Below are positions 19,072 through 21,014 of a stretch of DNA of 21,014 nt, one piece after another (within the stretch, counting starts at the first letter, position 1; the number at the start of each line of letters is the position of its first letter). Both the position numbers and the translations under genes were made by a program. This DNA is from Didymodactylos carnosus (taxonomy: Eukaryota; Rotifera; Eurotatoria; Philodinida; Philodinidae): positions 1-21,014 of the forward strand of contig CAJNOQ010003206.1 in the NCBI GenBank assembly GCA_905250885.1, in the 5' to 3' direction. A model generated the notes under the pieces. The model ran no database searches. It was given only the letters and a program-made list of their open reading frames with translations, and had not been told where the DNA came from.

Positions 19072-19545
19072 ATGAGAGTTGTGCTGGAAGCCCTAAAACT
19101 TGCATTCGATGCTGGCGCCACCATATCTCGAAAGCTACTCTCACCTTAACACCATTTCGAAGTTCCAAGATTCTTCGGTAATGAAACATCGCAGAGAGCT
19201 CGGGAAGGTCTCAAATTGAAGCTGACACATGTGGCTAGAGGCTAACAGAGACCGATTGATATTCGGTCTAGATCTGTGATTAGAAAAACATCTTTACCAA
19301 AGTCAAGGAGACTTTTTTGAACTTTTGGACTTTTGACGCTCACCATTAATTTCAAAAGTAAAATATCCGGCTCCATTGGCCTCGAGCCACATGTGTTTTC
19401 GTCAATTTAAGACCAGCCCGAGCGCCCCATAACGTTTCGTTGCTGAGAAATCTTGGAGCTACCAACAGTCCCATTTTAGTCACTATTGTGGCGACATCTC
19501 ACAAACCATGCATGATGGAGCCAAACAAAAAATTCCGTCATCATA
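19072..19545. repeat. Inverted duplication with coding-like arms
   Basis: Arms 19161-19250 and 19371-19460 are reverse complements at about 73 percent (66 of 90 positions), with most differences transitions. Weaker similarity extends outward to about 19085 and 19545. In translation the arms share RF, NET, GLKL and THVARG in the same order: plus strand from 19072, minus strand toward 19352. Several nucleotide differences are silent in that reading, suggesting that the ancestral unit was protein-coding. The spacer 19251-19370 is unique. I do not recognise the protein. Confidence 0.65.
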
Positions 19546-20265
19546 CTTTCACAAGATCAGAAAATCGATATATATGCCAGATTTAGTGGCTTTACGAACA
19601 AAGACAGTCATTTAACAGTTCTTACGTATTTGTAGATACTTTTTTCCATTGATATCTGTTTTGTTTTGTATCCGTTGCTTCTTTCGTAGTGGAATTTATT
19701 TTCTCAACTATGAATAGTTCACATCAGATTATGAGTAATGTTTATTTTTCTACAAAAGTGAAAATCAACTCATTTATTTTTATGAGTTTATTGATAGGTA
19801 AAAAAGACACGTTTTCAAAAGGATAAGATTATATAATTACATAAAAAATTGATACGAGAAAATAGAAACCTTTTTTTGACTCATGTTAGGCACTTTTTTG
19901 GTATCATTGCAAATTGTAGGTTACTGCAACATTGACTAAATTAGTAATTGCCAATTTCTTTGCCACTTCATTTTCTAATTTCAAAAACACATCACTTAAT
20001 AGTTGAAGTAAGAAAGTCAATTTGTTGCTGTAATGCAGTCCTTCTTAATGAGATTCTGGAGAATAATGATAATTTGTATTAATTCTTTTGATTCTATGAC
20101 ACGAAAATATGGTGGTTATCATTTTTGCTCTTTTTATTGATTGGTAAAACCTTCTACAGCTATATCGATACTGTTTACTTTGTAAATGTTTCATAAATAT
20201 TCTTTTTTATTATCTTGCTTTGCCAATTTCTTAATCTTTTTGATATAATCGTTCTGATTTTTTTA
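19546..20265. other. Very AT-rich stretch, no gene seen
   Basis: There are short stem-loops (AACTCAT/ATGAGTT near 19769-19790) and homopolymer runs only. No open frame of note on either strand. Confidence 0.5.
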
Positions 20266-20490
20266 ATAATCAACGGTATATTTTTTTAATACTGCTATTG
20301 TTGAATCATTATAAACGATCAAATTAAGCAAACAATTTTGCATGGTATCTATTACCTCACCTGATTGTGAATGTTTTGCTTTACTACTAGTAGATGTTGT
20401 TCTTTTTATTGTCATCACTTCTTGAATGTGATCTTGATTAGGAGTTCCTGTTGGTCTTTTATTTAACCATGGATTATTTGATGCTGCTGA
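20266..20490 (-). other. 75-codon open stretch, possible remnant exon
   Basis: On the minus strand the stretch between two TAA stops reads as balanced, hydrophilic protein-like text (NPWLNKRPTGTPNQDHIQE, then VIDTMQNCLLNLIVYNDS). Beyond the stop the same frame continues with further lysine-rich blocks broken by stops. No start codon, domain or splice signal was identified, so it is at most a degraded fragment of an unknown gene or element. Confidence 0.25.
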
Positions 20491-20803
20491 TTATTGAACT
20501 ACATTTAATTTAAAAAGTTTTTGGGGATGGAATGACGACAACGCGGCCGAGACTGGACCTTCAGTTAAAGAAAAGTAGATTTCGCTGCAATTGTTCTTAA
20601 AGTTTTACAGAAGATTGATACAAGCCTGATGACATTGTTCTTTTTGTATTCCTCAGAACATTTCTTTTGCTTTCATCTCGTAATTCACATCCATATTTAG
20701 CTTCTAAAATTCTACCTATCTAGAGAAAGATTTAAAAACAACAAATGTAAAAAGGTGAAAACGAAGTTATCATTGGTACCCATGTAGAAATTTTTCAGTT
20801 AAT
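20491..20803. other. AT-rich stretch, nothing recognised
   Basis: No frame, repeat or RNA gene could be supported between the minus-strand open stretch and the terminal palindromic repeats. Confidence 0.45.
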
Positions 20804-20833
20804 TTCTGCGTTAAACGTTAAAATAACGCAGAA
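20804..20833. repeat. 10-bp hairpin TTCTGCGTTA
   Basis: TTCTGCGTTA (20804-20813) and TAACGCAGAA (20824-20833) are exact reverse complements around a 10-nt loop. A third copy, TAACGCAGAA, follows near 20874. Confidence 0.75.
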
Positions 20834-20849
20834 AAGAGCGACTTCCATA

Positions 20850-21014
20850 CAAAATTTTGCAAAAAGGTCAACTAACGCAGAATTTTGTCGATAATTTTTT
20901 TGTTACTTTTTGCAAAATTTTGTTTTTGCAAAAAATATGACAAATTTATTGCGGATTTTTGCAAGAAACAAAATTTTGCAAAATTATTCAACCAAATAAT
21001 TACAAAATTTTGCA
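20850..21014. repeat. Array of CAAAATTTTG palindromes at the window edge
   Basis: The self-complementary decamer CAAAATTTTG occurs at 20850, 20913, 20969 and 21003, three of them followed by CA, and partial TTTTTGCAA copies lie between. Spacing is irregular (34-63 nt). It continues out of the window and may be a low-complexity satellite or the end of an inverted-repeat element. Confidence 0.7.

Noticed and set aside
1..21014. tRNA genes, CRISPR arrays, bacterial operon signals and telomeric repeats
   Set aside because: No tRNA B-box context, no regularly spaced direct repeats with unique spacers, no tandem telomere units and clear spliceosomal introns; none is supported.

Overview
The window is AT-rich eukaryotic DNA. 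The two clear host genes carry GT-AG introns, two of the inferred introns are only 59 and 63 nt long, TATA boxes and an AATAAA signal are visible, and most recognisable sequence is DNA-transposon debris (two hAT families, a piggyBac-like 5' end, several inverted-repeat elements). Animal-type hAT families, very short introns and a class I haem peroxidase, which is rare in animals, make a small invertebrate likely. A bdelloid rotifer would fit best, but that is inference; no ribosomal, mitochondrial or telomeric marker is present to fix it.

Layout: 1-1755 holds no gene I can support. 1856-4262 is a secreted type-B carboxylesterase in three exons; its 602-nt second intron is almost entirely a 523-bp inverted-repeat element inserted at TA. 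4846-5844 is an unidentified repeat in two copies, one enlarged by a hairpin-bearing insert. 5880-6550 has a cluster of AATCGATTA-like motifs. 6904-9850 is a decayed BED-finger hAT element, with a 213-bp, nearly perfectly palindromic MITE nested in its 5' leader. 10585-11046 and 11997-12306 are foldback elements. Between them, 11228-11719 is the 5' end of a piggyBac-like element that keeps its terminal repeat, a promoter and the first 33 codons; this promoter contains a textbook four-unit heat-shock element just upstream of a TATA box. 12307-15048 is featureless apart from a small palindrome. 15063-15942 encodes the body of a cytochrome c peroxidase/ascorbate peroxidase-like enzyme. 17366-18604 contains an orphan hAT terminus and a decayed ZMYM1-like (DUF4371 plus hATC) transposase with its right end. 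19072-19460 is an inverted duplication whose two arms still translate alike. The window ends in AT-rich DNA with short palindromes.

The two host genes (secreted esterase, haem peroxidase) are about 11 kb apart with no visible functional link; the space between is a transposon graveyard with nested insertions. The points most worth a second look are the heat-shock-type promoter inside the piggyBac-like element, the peroxidase (probable horizontal acquisition, a replaced distal Asn, and a frame-preserving intron directly after the radical-site Trp), and the inverted duplication at 19.1-19.5 kb.
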